From S015-6 sp964384945 (GTDB lineage: Bacteria; Desulfobacterota; DSWW01), in contig CAYLMK010000026.1 of assembly GCA_964384945.1 (NCBI GenBank), positions 8,735 to 72,734 on the forward strand: a DNA stretch of 64,000 nucleotides. Reading direction: 5' to 3'. The position numbers were made by a program, and so were the translations under genes. Position 1 is the stretch's first letter. Every line of letters starts with the position of its first letter. The notes beneath the pieces were generated by a model, which saw nothing but the letters and a program-made list of their open reading frames with translations, had not been told where the DNA came from and made no database searches. Below are positions 41,815 to 49,773 of the stretch, one piece after another.

Positions 41815-43944
41815 TCAGATCCACACCGGCTCGCGGAAGATGAGCGCAATCGCTTCGGCCGCCACCGCGGCCAGCCCGGGATGGGACCGGCGCAGCCCGA
41901 CGATCTGATTCAAGTGGTCCGCCGTCCGGGTGATCATCATGGCCATGGCGCCCTCTTCGAGCGGCACGGCGCGAAGCAGGGCCTCCCAACTGACGCCCTT
42001 GGCCCAGAGAAAGGCGGCGAGCCCGGGCCAGGTGGGAATCTCCGAGATCTCGAACCCGCTGCGCTTCATGAGCCTCGAGAGGTCTTTCAGGTCCCGGCGC
42101 ATCCCCTCCATCCGCCGGGTGAGTTCCTTCGACTGAACCGTCAGAGCGCGGTCCAGTTCCTCGTTGCGGTCGCTGTCCGTGACGAAGGGGGCGATCATCG
42201 CGGCAAGGATCTCGGGCGGGGCCTCCTCGAACGAGCCTTTACGTATCGCCTCGGCCACGAGCAGGGGGTGATCCAGCCGAAGTTGGGCCGCCCACTGCCC
42301 CTCCCAGGTGAGCGTGTCCTCGAGGTCCACGAAGCCCGTCTCCTGAAGAAAGGCCTTGTGCCGCAGGAAGTCCTGCCAGAGGGCCTCGCACACGTCGAGC
42401 CTGCTGGCCTTGGCGCGCCCCCCCCGCTTCCGGCGGGCCTCCAGCCTCCGGGCCTGCAGGAAGGCGGCCAGGGACCGGTCGATCAGCACCCGGATATCCT
42501 CGGGGGTGTGTGACTGCAGCAGGTTGAGCACCATCGGAAAATTGATCCGAAGCTGGCTCTCGATGACGTCCGGCGGGGAGCGGAGCCTCTGGTGGATCAG
42601 CTTGGGGTTCTGGTAAGGCCCGGGGATGACCAGGGCAAACCCGACCCGGTCTTTTCCCCGCCTGCCCGCCCTGCCGATCATCTGCTGAAGATCGGTTGCC
42701 GAGAGGTCCTGGAACTCCTTTCCGTCGAAGCGGTCGCTCTGGAAGAGCACCACGGTGCGCGCCGGGAAGTCGACGCCGCCCGCAACGGTGGAGGTGGCGA
42801 AGATCGCGTCCAGATGCCCCTTGACCATCATCTGCTCGACAAGCACCTTCCAGTGGGGAAGATGGCCCGCATGATGAGAGGCCACGCGTCCCTGTTCCAT
42901 GTAGGGCATGGCCCGATGCTTCTCCAGAAAGGGATACTTCTCGAGGCATTCCTCCAGGGCCTTCCGGAACGAGGCCTGCTCTTCGGCGGTCACGCTTTTC
43001 GGGCCCACCTGCAGTACGGCCCGGTCGCATTCGGCCCTCGACTTGAGGAAGAAGATCGCGGGCAGCAGGTTGCGGCGACGCAGATGCTCGATGATCTGAT
43101 CGTAGCCCCACGGCTGCGGCCGCCTGCCTTTTCGCCGCGCCAGGGCCTCCACGCAACGCTCCACGTCGCGCATGAGGCCCTTCCTCCCGCTGAGCAGGCC
43201 GACCTGGCCGTCCGGATACAGGAAGAGGGGATACAGGGGGACGGGCCGCTCCTCCGAGGAGACCACCGCGCATTCCACGTCGCGTATCGAGGAGAGCCAG
43301 AGGGCGATTTCTCTCGTGTTTCGAATCGTGGCGGACAGCAGGAGCAGGCGGGTCGAGGGGGGCAGGTAGATCAGGGTCTCTTCCCAGACGACCCCGCGCT
43401 CCTGCTCCCCGAGGTAATGGGCCTCGTCGAGAACGACCAACTCGTAGGGCAGGGCCGTCTTCTGCCACATGCAGTCGTAGAGTTGGTTTCGCAGGATCTC
43501 CGTGGTGCCCACGATGAGCGGCGCCTGGGCATTCTCCTTCCGGTCGCCGGTAACGATGCCTACACGGTCCGGGCCGAACGCCTTGCCGAATTCCTCGAGC
43601 TTTGCGTTCGAAAGGGCCTTGAGCGGACAGGCGTACCAGGCATGGCCGCCCGAATCCAGGCATCGCCGGATCGCCTGCTCGGCGATCCATGTCTTCCCGG
43701 ACCCCGTGGGAGCGGAAACCAGGACGTCGCTCGTCTCGAGCCTCTCGACCGCCTCGATCTGGAACGGGTCCGGCCGGAAGGGTTGATCCTCCGGAACGCC
43801 GATCTGGGCGAGGATCGCCTCGAACCTCGGGTCCGGCCTGCTCGGCCCGCCCGGGATCGGCTTCTGCGTTGTCCGGCGGCGGCGGGGGGGGCGGCGCTTG
43901 CGCCGCTTCTTCGCGCCGTCGTTCGTCGGGGGAGTCGTATTCAT
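41815..43944 (-). CDS. Ski2-like DEAH-type superfamily 2 helicase
   Basis: The 709-residue helicase opens with a very basic tail (KKRRKRRPPRRRR). Motif I is APTGSGKT, motif II is DEAH in VVLDEAHYLG, motif III is LLSATIRN, and motif VI is QMIGRAGRRGKDR. The Q2MIGRAGRxG form and the C-terminal helical region identify the Ski2/Mtr4/HelY group, which usually unwinds RNA. Such proteins occur sporadically in bacteria. The ATG overlaps the stop of ddl by four bases (ATGA), so the two are translationally coupled. Confidence 0.88.
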   Translation of the reverse strand: MNTTPPTNDGAKKRRKRRPPRRRRTTQKPIPGGPSRPDPRFEAILAQIGVPEDQPFRPDPFQIEAVERLETSDVLVSAPTGSGKTWIAEQAIRRCLDSGGHAWYACPLKALSNAKLEEFGKAFGPDRVGIVTGDRKENAQAPLIVGTTEILRNQLYDCMWQKTALPYELVVLDEAHYLGEQERGVVWEETLIYLPPSTRLLLLSATIRNTREIALWLSSIRDVECAVVSSEERPVPLYPLFLYPDGQVGLLSGRKGLMRDVERCVEALARRKGRRPQPWGYDQIIEHLRRRNLLPAIFFLKSRAECDRAVLQVGPKSVTAEEQASFRKALEECLEKYPFLEKHRAMPYMEQGRVASHHAGHLPHWKVLVEQMMVKGHLDAIFATSTVAGGVDFPARTVVLFQSDRFDGKEFQDLSATDLQQMIGRAGRRGKDRVGFALVIPGPYQNPKLIHQRLRSPPDVIESQLRINFPMVLNLLQSHTPEDIRVLIDRSLAAFLQARRLEARRKRGGRAKASRLDVCEALWQDFLRHKAFLQETGFVDLEDTLTWEGQWAAQLRLDHPLLVAEAIRKGSFEEAPPEILAAMIAPFVTDSDRNEELDRALTVQSKELTRRMEGMRRDLKDLSRLMKRSGFEISEIPTWPGLAAFLWAKGVSWEALLRAVPLEEGAMAMMITRTADHLNQIVGLRRSHPGLAAVAAEAIALIFREPVWI

Positions 43945-45083
43945 GTCGCCTTTCGAGACCCTTGCGGGGGAGGGGCATCCCAGTCACGGCTCTTCGCCGC
44001 TTCCCTGTGAAATCGCTCGATGCCGAGCCGGATCAGCCTGTGAACGAGTTCGCGGCAGGGAATCCCGCTTGCCTCCCAGAGCTTCGGATACATGCTGATG
44101 TTCGTGAACCCGGGGATCGTGTTCAGCTCATTGACCAGAACGGCTCCGTCAGGGCGGACAAAGAAGTCGACCCTGGCCATCCCCTCGCCGAGCAGGGCCA
44201 CGAAGCTTCGTACGGCCAGCTCCCGCACCTGCCGGGTCACCGCCTCTCCGAGGTCGGCCGGGATCTTCAGGGCCGCGCCGTCCGGGTCCCGGTACTTGGC
44301 CTCGTAGGAGTAAAAATCGTGCGTGGGGATCACCTCGCCGGGGATGGAGGCAATCGGGTCCTCGCCGCCCAGAACGGAACATTCGATCTCCCTTCCCTGG
44401 ACATACTCCTCCGCCAGGGCCTTGTCGTCGAACTGCCAGGCGTGCGCCAGGGCCTTGCCCAGCTCCTCGAGGGACCCCGCCTTGGTCACCCCCACCGAGC
44501 TGCCCAGGTTGGCCGGCTTGACGAAAACAGGAAACCCCAGGATTCTGCGCGCCCGGTCGAGGTCCGGTTCGGCGTTCGGTCTGTAATGATAAACCAGGTA
44601 CCTTGGGACAGGGATGTTCTGCTGCATCAGAAGCCGCTTCATCACTTCCTTGTCCATACAGACCGACGAGGAGAGCACCCCTGCGCCGACAAAGGGAACC
44701 CGGTACATCTTGCACAGGCCCTGCAGGGTGCCGTCCTCTCCGTAAGGACCGTGAAGGACCGGAAAGACAACGTCCAGGCGGCTCAGCCGGCCTCCGTCCC
44801 CCCTTCGCACGAGAAACAGGGCCTGTTCGTCGCGATCCAGAAGAATCCTGCGGTCCGGGGCCAGCGGCTTCGGGGCGGGCGCACGCAGGAGATCGTCGGA
44901 GAAGACCTCCCGGGCCTCGAGCAAATGCCAGTTTCCCTCCTTGTCGATCAGGATCGGCACGGGCCGGTACCTCTCCGGGTCCATGGCCTGAAGGATGTTC
45001 CTGGCAGACTGCCAGGAAACCTCGTGCTCCGCCGACATTCCTCCCAGGAGAACCGCCACGTTCAAGATCCGCCGATTATCCAT
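43941..45083 (-). CDS. ddl: D-alanine--D-alanine ligase
   Basis: This 380-residue ATP-grasp ligase makes D-Ala-D-Ala for peptidoglycan precursors in the cytoplasm. The N-terminal motif is VAVLLGGMSAEHEVS. Later motifs are FPVFVKPANLGSSVGV, AVLVNELNTIPGFTNISMYPKLWEASG and the ATP/magnesium site ARVDFFVRPDG. The C-terminal Tyr in NISMYPKLW contrasts with the Phe of D-Ala-D-Lac ligases and supports the D-Ala form. ATG 45083 gives the normal N-terminus after GGAAAGGC. It is divergent from rpoZ and coupled to the Ski2-like gene. Confidence 0.95.
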   Translation of the reverse strand: MDNRRILNVAVLLGGMSAEHEVSWQSARNILQAMDPERYRPVPILIDKEGNWHLLEAREVFSDDLLRAPAPKPLAPDRRILLDRDEQALFLVRRGDGGRLSRLDVVFPVLHGPYGEDGTLQGLCKMYRVPFVGAGVLSSSVCMDKEVMKRLLMQQNIPVPRYLVYHYRPNAEPDLDRARRILGFPVFVKPANLGSSVGVTKAGSLEELGKALAHAWQFDDKALAEEYVQGREIECSVLGGEDPIASIPGEVIPTHDFYSYEAKYRDPDGAALKIPADLGEAVTRQVRELAVRSFVALLGEGMARVDFFVRPDGAVLVNELNTIPGFTNISMYPKLWEASGIPCRELVHRLIRLGIERFHREAAKSRDWDAPPPQGSRKAT

Positions 45084-45233
45084 TCTTGCCTTTCCTTGCC
45101 GGGGTCGCTTTCCTTGCCCCCTATAAAACCACAATTGGACTTTATTTTCTAGCCGGGATTGTCTATACTTGATTGGTTCGAAGCTTGACGCCCCTGCGGC
45201 ACCTCACGCAAGAGACGCCATGAAGGAGGTAAC
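45084..45233. promoter_or_regulatory. divergent ddl/rpoZ promoter region
   Basis: This 150-base A+T-richer gap lies between the divergent genes. A -10-like TATACT at 45164-45169 points toward rpoZ, but no good -35 stands 17 bases before it (TTTATT). GAAGGAGGT at 45222-45230 is the ribosome site for rpoZ. Confidence 0.4.
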
Positions 45234-45641
45234 ATGGCACGCATATCCGTGGAAGATTGTCTCAACCACGTGGACAGCCCCTTCTCCCTCGTCCACGCGG
45301 CCGTGCGTCGCGCCCGCCAGCTTCAGATGGGCTCCAAGCCGCTCATGCAGAAGAAGGGGGACAAGAACACGGTCATTGCCCTTCGGGAGATCGCGGCCGG
45401 GCTGGTCGAACAGGTTCCCCTGTCCGAAATGGAGGAGAACGTCCGGATGCAGGAAGCAGTGAGCCCGGAGGATGAGTTTTCCCAGATCCTCGAGTCCCCG
45501 GACCTGAACGTGACGCTGGACGCCGACCAGGAGGAAGAGGAAGAGGCGAAGGTCAAGAGCGGCGATCTGGACGACGAGGAGGACGACCTCGACGATCTCG
45601 GCGATGAGGAAGAGGAGGAGGGAGACGAGGACGAGGAGTAG
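45234..45641 (+). CDS. rpoZ: RNA polymerase omega subunit with acidic C-terminal tail
   Basis: The 135-residue protein starts MARISVEDCLNHVDSPFSLVHAAVRRARQL, with KNTVIALREIAAGLV, the conserved omega core that binds beta-prime. Core length is about 70-80 residues, as usual. The last 35 residues are almost entirely Asp/Glu (EEEEEAKVKSGDLDDEEDD and onward), an unusually long acidic extension. Omega assists core assembly. The tail could contact basic partners or be disordered. GGAGGT precedes the ATG at good spacing. Confidence 0.93.
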   Translation: MARISVEDCLNHVDSPFSLVHAAVRRARQLQMGSKPLMQKKGDKNTVIALREIAAGLVEQVPLSEMEENVRMQEAVSPEDEFSQILESPDLNVTLDADQEEEEEAKVKSGDLDDEEDDLDDLGDEEEEEGDEDEE

Positions 45642-45689
45642 GCCCGCCCCGGGCCCGGGTCCGGTTCCCGACCCACCTTCTGATGCCTG

Positions 45690-46271
45690 TCACTTCCTGC
45701 CGTGGAAGAACTCGCTGCCCGCACCGGGGTAGATCTGCCTGGAAGTCTTCGGGGTCGGCGCGGGGACCGGCGGCCACCGGCCGGGTTGAGGCTCCGGGCC
45801 CTCCCGCGTGACCTCGCTGGGGGCCTTGTCCGCCATCTGGGGATTCCTGCGAATGTCCACGCCCGGCACGTTGTGGCTGAACTCGATCGGGATCCCGTTC
45901 GGATCAAACGAATAGATCGAGTGGATGAATCCGTGATCGATCACCTCCGAGACCCAGAGCCCGGCCGCGGCCAGCCGGTCCTTGATCTCCCACAGGTCGT
46001 CCTCGCCCTCCACGCCGATGGAAACGTGGTCAAAGGCGAACGGCCCCTTCACCGGGCGGCCGTGATCCTTCTCCTCGATGGGCTGGACCTCCGGCCATTC
46101 GAAAAAGGCGATCAGGTCGTTCGCCGAGATCTCGAAGAAATAGTGCCGGTACCCGGGGCGACCGAGCCCGGCCACGAGCCGCATGCCGAGCAAGTCCCGC
46201 CAGAAGCGGATCGTCTTGTCCATGTCGCCGGTGGCCATTGCCAGATGGTTGACTCCATTGTAGCGGGCCAT
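45690..46271 (-). CDS. VOC-family (glyoxalase/dioxygenase fold) metalloprotein
   Basis: The 193-residue protein begins YNGVNHLAMATGDMDKTIRFWRDLLGM, the first beta-alpha-beta-beta unit of VOC proteins with a metal-binding His. FDHVSIGVE opens the second unit, and IHSIYSFDPNGIPIEFS carries the acidic ligand. A proline-rich C-terminal tail follows. Members isomerise, cleave or bind small electrophiles; no substrate can be assigned. It lies 19 bases after the glutaredoxin-FTR fusion gene and is probably co-transcribed, which suggests thiol or aldehyde chemistry. Confidence 0.85.
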   Translation of the reverse strand: MARYNGVNHLAMATGDMDKTIRFWRDLLGMRLVAGLGRPGYRHYFFEISANDLIAFFEWPEVQPIEEKDHGRPVKGPFAFDHVSIGVEGEDDLWEIKDRLAAAGLWVSEVIDHGFIHSIYSFDPNGIPIEFSHNVPGVDIRRNPQMADKAPSEVTREGPEPQPGRWPPVPAPTPKTSRQIYPGAGSEFFHGRK

Positions 46272-46290
46272 GAGGTCTCCTCTTTCTCCT

Positions 46291-46965
46291 TTAGGATGCG
46301 GGCTGCTCGGTCTTCTTTTTCCGCCTCTCCGGAACCGTTTTGATCTTCATTTCGCCCGTGACGACCTTCTCGGAAACGTACAGGCCGCAGTAACAGGCCC
46401 CGAATTCCGCCACGTCCTGCTCCCAATAGTCGCACGGGCAGATGATGTCCCTGTCTTCCTGCCGGTTCCCCGAGGCAAGCCTGCAGGGGCAGGCCCAGTA
46501 TCCGTAACGTTTCTGATTCTCGAGGAGGCCTTCGACGAGCTTCTTCGTGATGGCCGTGTCCGGGTTCAGGGAGGCGCCCTTCTTCCGGCTGAACCTCTGG
46601 AGCCTGTCCATGACTTTCCGGATCGGTTCGGGAATGGGTGCCTCCTCGGCCTTCTCCTGCTTCCCGGGCTCGGCGGCAGCAAGGCCGAGGGTTTCCCGGA
46701 TGTCGGCCTCGCGATACCCCAGGATGAGGACCTTCTCGTCAAACAGAAGGCAGGGAAAGCCCCATTTCGGGTAGATCGAGTCCAGGAATCCGGTCGTTTC
46801 CTCCCGTTCCTCCTCATCCACGAGATCCAGATCAATATAATGATATTTTACGCCGTTTTCGGAGAGCAGCTCCTTCATCTTGTCGCACCACGCGCAGGTG
46901 GACATCGTGAAGAGCCGCACATCCCCGACATCCCTGCCCTCAACGGTCTTGAACGGCACGGTCAC
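46291..46965 (-). CDS. glutaredoxin--ferredoxin:thioredoxin reductase catalytic domain fusion
   Basis: About 224 residues. The N-terminal glutaredoxin-like domain has the redox site STCAWC and the strand FPCLLFDEKVLILGYRE. A linker leads to a C-terminal FTR catalytic-subunit domain with CPCRLASG, IICPCDYW and GACYCGLYVS. These six cysteines hold the 4Fe-4S cluster and disulfide in FTR; the last motif is CYC in place of the plant CHC. Likely role: relay electrons from ferredoxin or a similar donor to the fused glutaredoxin. Starts GTG 46965 or 46959 lie behind AAAGGAA; the frame is open further to 47049. Confidence 0.87.
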   Translation of the reverse strand: MTVPFKTVEGRDVGDVRLFTMSTCAWCDKMKELLSENGVKYHYIDLDLVDEEEREETTGFLDSIYPKWGFPCLLFDEKVLILGYREADIRETLGLAAAEPGKQEKAEEAPIPEPIRKVMDRLQRFSRKKGASLNPDTAITKKLVEGLLENQKRYGYWACPCRLASGNRQEDRDIICPCDYWEQDVAEFGACYCGLYVSEKVVTGEMKIKTVPERRKKKTEQPAS

Positions 46966-47098
46966 GGTTCCTTTCGTTTCCCCTCGGATTGTTGTATCCT
47001 TTCGCAACGAGCAGGCATCGATATTAGCAATTGATGCTCGGAGCATCAAAACAGTTCTAAGAGAGCTGGGTGTTTAATCCTAGACAGGAGGAAGGAAA

Positions 47099-47281
47099 AT
47101 GGCAAAGGTAGAGACGTTCAAAGGAAGAAAAGAGAGCTACATACTTATCAAGGGCCCGGATGGCGAAGAGTACATCTGCCCGCAGAGCGCGCTCAAGAAG
47201 AAGGACAAGGCCACCCCGGAAGAACTCAAGAACTGCGTAGCCGAGTGGAAGACGGGCGGCGGAGCCACGATCGGCGGGTAA
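47099..47281 (+). CDS. 60-residue conserved-looking small protein of unknown function
   Basis: This short gene has an excellent ribosome site (AGGAGGAAGG before ATG) and its own terminator 60 bases downstream, so it is very probably real. The product is MAKVETFKGRKESYILIKGP and so on, basic, with one Cys in EEYICPQSALKK, a second in ELKNCVAEW, and a Gly-rich end. It has no membrane segment. I do not recognise it. Two cysteines and its position divergent from the glutaredoxin-FTR gene hint at a redox link, which is only a guess. Confidence 0.75.
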   Translation: MAKVETFKGRKESYILIKGPDGEEYICPQSALKKKDKATPEELKNCVAEWKTGGGATIGG

Positions 47282-47341
47282 CGGGCGACCGGAACCGCGC
47301 GAATCCGAATTCCGAGCGCAAGAAGAGAGTTTTGTCGAGAA

Positions 47342-47367
47342 GCCACCCCGAGCGAGGGTGGCTTTTT
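47342..47367 (+). terminator. rho-independent terminator after the 60-residue gene
   Basis: The stem GCCACCC (47342-47348), loop cgagcga and stem GGGTGGC (47356-47362) are followed by TTTTT (47363-47367). It is on the plus strand, 60 bases after the small gene. Confidence 0.85.
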
Positions 47368-47576
47368 CGTCTTCCATGCCCTGCCTCATCCCCTTCCAGC
47401 AGGTCTTCCGCATGCCCGGCAACCTTGACTTATCGGGCCGAGTTGTGTTGAAAGGAGAATTCGGTTTTCGATCGCCGCCCCGCGATCGTCTGGACGGCCC
47501 CGAGGACGAATGACCGCTCGCTCGCGGGTTTGAGCCGAACCTGAACCGCCAATCCTGGAAGGCCAAGGAGAAGCCG

Positions 47577-49535
47577 ATGAAGAAGCCGCTTTGGACCCCC
47601 TCGGAGGCATGGGTCCGGAATGCCAACATCACCCGGTTCATCCACGAGGTCAACGAGAAGCATGGAAAGAATTGCAAGACCTACCACGACCTCTACCGGT
47701 GGTCGGTCGATTCGATCCCGGATTTCTGGGCGCGCGTATGGGAGTTTGCGGGGATCCGGGCATCCAAGGGCTACGAGAAGGTTGTCGGGGATTTGACCCG
47801 CTTTCCCGGAACACGTTGGTTCCCGGGGGCGAAATTGAACTTCGCCGAGAACCTTCTCAGGTACCGCGACGACCACCCGGCCTTTATCTTCCGCGGCGAG
47901 GACAGGAAGAGGGCCCGCATATCCTACGCGGCGCTCTACGAAAAGGTGGCCCGGCTGGCCAAGTCCCTGCGGGACCTAGGCATCCGGCCCGGAGACCGCG
48001 TTGCCGGATACATGCCGAACCTGATCGAGACGGCCGTGGCCATGCTTGCGTCGACGAGCGTGGGCGCCACCTGGTCCTCTTGTGCGACGGACATCGGCGC
48101 CCAGGCGGCGCTCGACCGCCTGGGCCAGATCGAGCCCAAGGTGCTCTACACGGTCAACGGGTACTACTACAAAGGCAAGACCTTCAACTCCCTCGTAAAC
48201 GCAGCGGAAATCGCCAAAGGGATCCCTTCGCTCAAGAAGGTGGTGGTGGCCTCCTACACGGACGAGACACCGGACATGAGCGCCATCCCGAATGCGGTCG
48301 GGTTCGACGATTTCCTGGCCAAGGGGGAAGCTCCCGCCCTCGCGTTCGAACAACTCCCGTTTGATCATCCGGTATACATCATGTTCTCCTCCGGAACCAC
48401 GGGCAAGCCGAAATGCATGGTGCAGGGCGCGGGCGGGGTGCTGATCAACCACCTCAAAGAACTGCTCCTTCACACGGACCTGAAGCGGGACGACAGGATC
48501 CTCTATATCACCACGTGCAGCTGGATGATGTGGAACTGGCTCTTGAGTTCGCTCGGCGTCGGGGCGACCGTAGTCCTCTACGACGGCAACCCCAACCACC
48601 CGGACGAGGGCAACGTCTGGAGGATGCTTGAGGAGGAGAAGGTCACGGTCTTCGGCACGAGCGCGAGCTACATCAACTTCGTGAAGTCCCAGGGGCTCCG
48701 GCCCGGCAAGGATCACGACCTCGGCGCCTTGCGGGCCATCTCGCAGACCGGATCCCCCCTGTCCGCCGAAGGATTTGAATATGTCTACAAGGAGATCAAA
48801 CAGGACCTGCACTTCAACTCGATCTCCGGGGGCACGGACATCAACGGCTGCTTTGCCGCCGGCAACCCGATCAGCCCGGTCTACGCCGGCGAGCTGCAGG
48901 GGCCTGCCCTGGGCATGAAGGTGAAGGCCTACGACGAGGCGGGCAAGCCCGTCTACGACCAGCAGGCCGAACTCGTCTGCGAGGCCCCCGCCCCCTCGAT
49001 GCCTCTGTACTTCTGGAACGACCCGGACGGCAAGAAATACCACGATGCGTATTTCGATGTGTACCCGAATGTGTGGCGCCACGGGGATTACATCGTGATC
49101 CACAGCGATACGGGGGGCATCACGTTCTACGGACGTTCGGACGCGGTCCTGAAGCCCTCCGGCGTGCGCATCGGCACGGCCGAGATCTACAACATCCTGG
49201 ATCCCTTCGAGGAGATCGCGGACAGCCTGGTCATCGGCCAGAACTTCGAGGGCGACCAGAGGGTGATTCTTTTCGTGAAGATGGCTCCCGGTCACAAGCT
49301 GACCGAGGAACTGCAGGCCAGGATCAAGAAGACGCTCCGCGGCCGGGCCTCTCCGCGGCACGTCCCTGCACTCATCCTGGAAGTACCGGACATCCCTTAC
49401 ACGTTGAATATGAAGAAGGTGGAGAGCGCAGTCACGAACATCGTGAACGGCAGGCCCGTCATGAACCGGGACGCCCTGGGCAACCCGGAGTCTCTCGACT
49501 ACTACGAGTCCATCCTGCCGCAGCTCCGGAAGTAA
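47577..49535 (+). CDS. aacS: acetoacetyl-CoA synthetase (AMP-forming)
   Basis: The 652-residue acetyl-CoA-synthetase-like ligase has the features of acetoacetate:CoA ligase. The N-terminus is LWTPSEAWVRNANITRF, then KLNFAENLLRY, GATWSSCATDIGAQAALDRLGQIEPKVL, the P-loop MFSSGTTGKPKCMVQG, ISGGTDINGCFAAGNP and the C-terminal FYGRSDAVLKPSGVRIGTAEIY. It activates acetoacetate with ATP and CoA for ketone or PHB carbon recovery. GGAGAAG precedes the ATG. No PHB genes are adjacent. Confidence 0.92.
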   Translation: MKKPLWTPSEAWVRNANITRFIHEVNEKHGKNCKTYHDLYRWSVDSIPDFWARVWEFAGIRASKGYEKVVGDLTRFPGTRWFPGAKLNFAENLLRYRDDHPAFIFRGEDRKRARISYAALYEKVARLAKSLRDLGIRPGDRVAGYMPNLIETAVAMLASTSVGATWSSCATDIGAQAALDRLGQIEPKVLYTVNGYYYKGKTFNSLVNAAEIAKGIPSLKKVVVASYTDETPDMSAIPNAVGFDDFLAKGEAPALAFEQLPFDHPVYIMFSSGTTGKPKCMVQGAGGVLINHLKELLLHTDLKRDDRILYITTCSWMMWNWLLSSLGVGATVVLYDGNPNHPDEGNVWRMLEEEKVTVFGTSASYINFVKSQGLRPGKDHDLGALRAISQTGSPLSAEGFEYVYKEIKQDLHFNSISGGTDINGCFAAGNPISPVYAGELQGPALGMKVKAYDEAGKPVYDQQAELVCEAPAPSMPLYFWNDPDGKKYHDAYFDVYPNVWRHGDYIVIHSDTGGITFYGRSDAVLKPSGVRIGTAEIYNILDPFEEIADSLVIGQNFEGDQRVILFVKMAPGHKLTEELQARIKKTLRGRASPRHVPALILEVPDIPYTLNMKKVESAVTNIVNGRPVMNRDALGNPESLDYYESILPQLRK

Positions 49536-49773
49536 GGGCGGCGGAAGAGGCAGCCGAAAGGATACCGAGCGGGAACCGCCCCTCGCGATGCCGGAGCCCT
49601 TCGACTGGCAAGGGTGCACGGCCTCCTTTGTCCGTGAAGCCCACGCCATCGTCCTGCGGGATTGACCCCGCATCTCGATCCGGGCATTCTTCTCGGACAG
49701 CTTCGGATCATCCAATCCCCCTCGGGATTCGAACAGCTCGAACTCTCGAAACCAAAAGCCGGGGAACAGCCCT

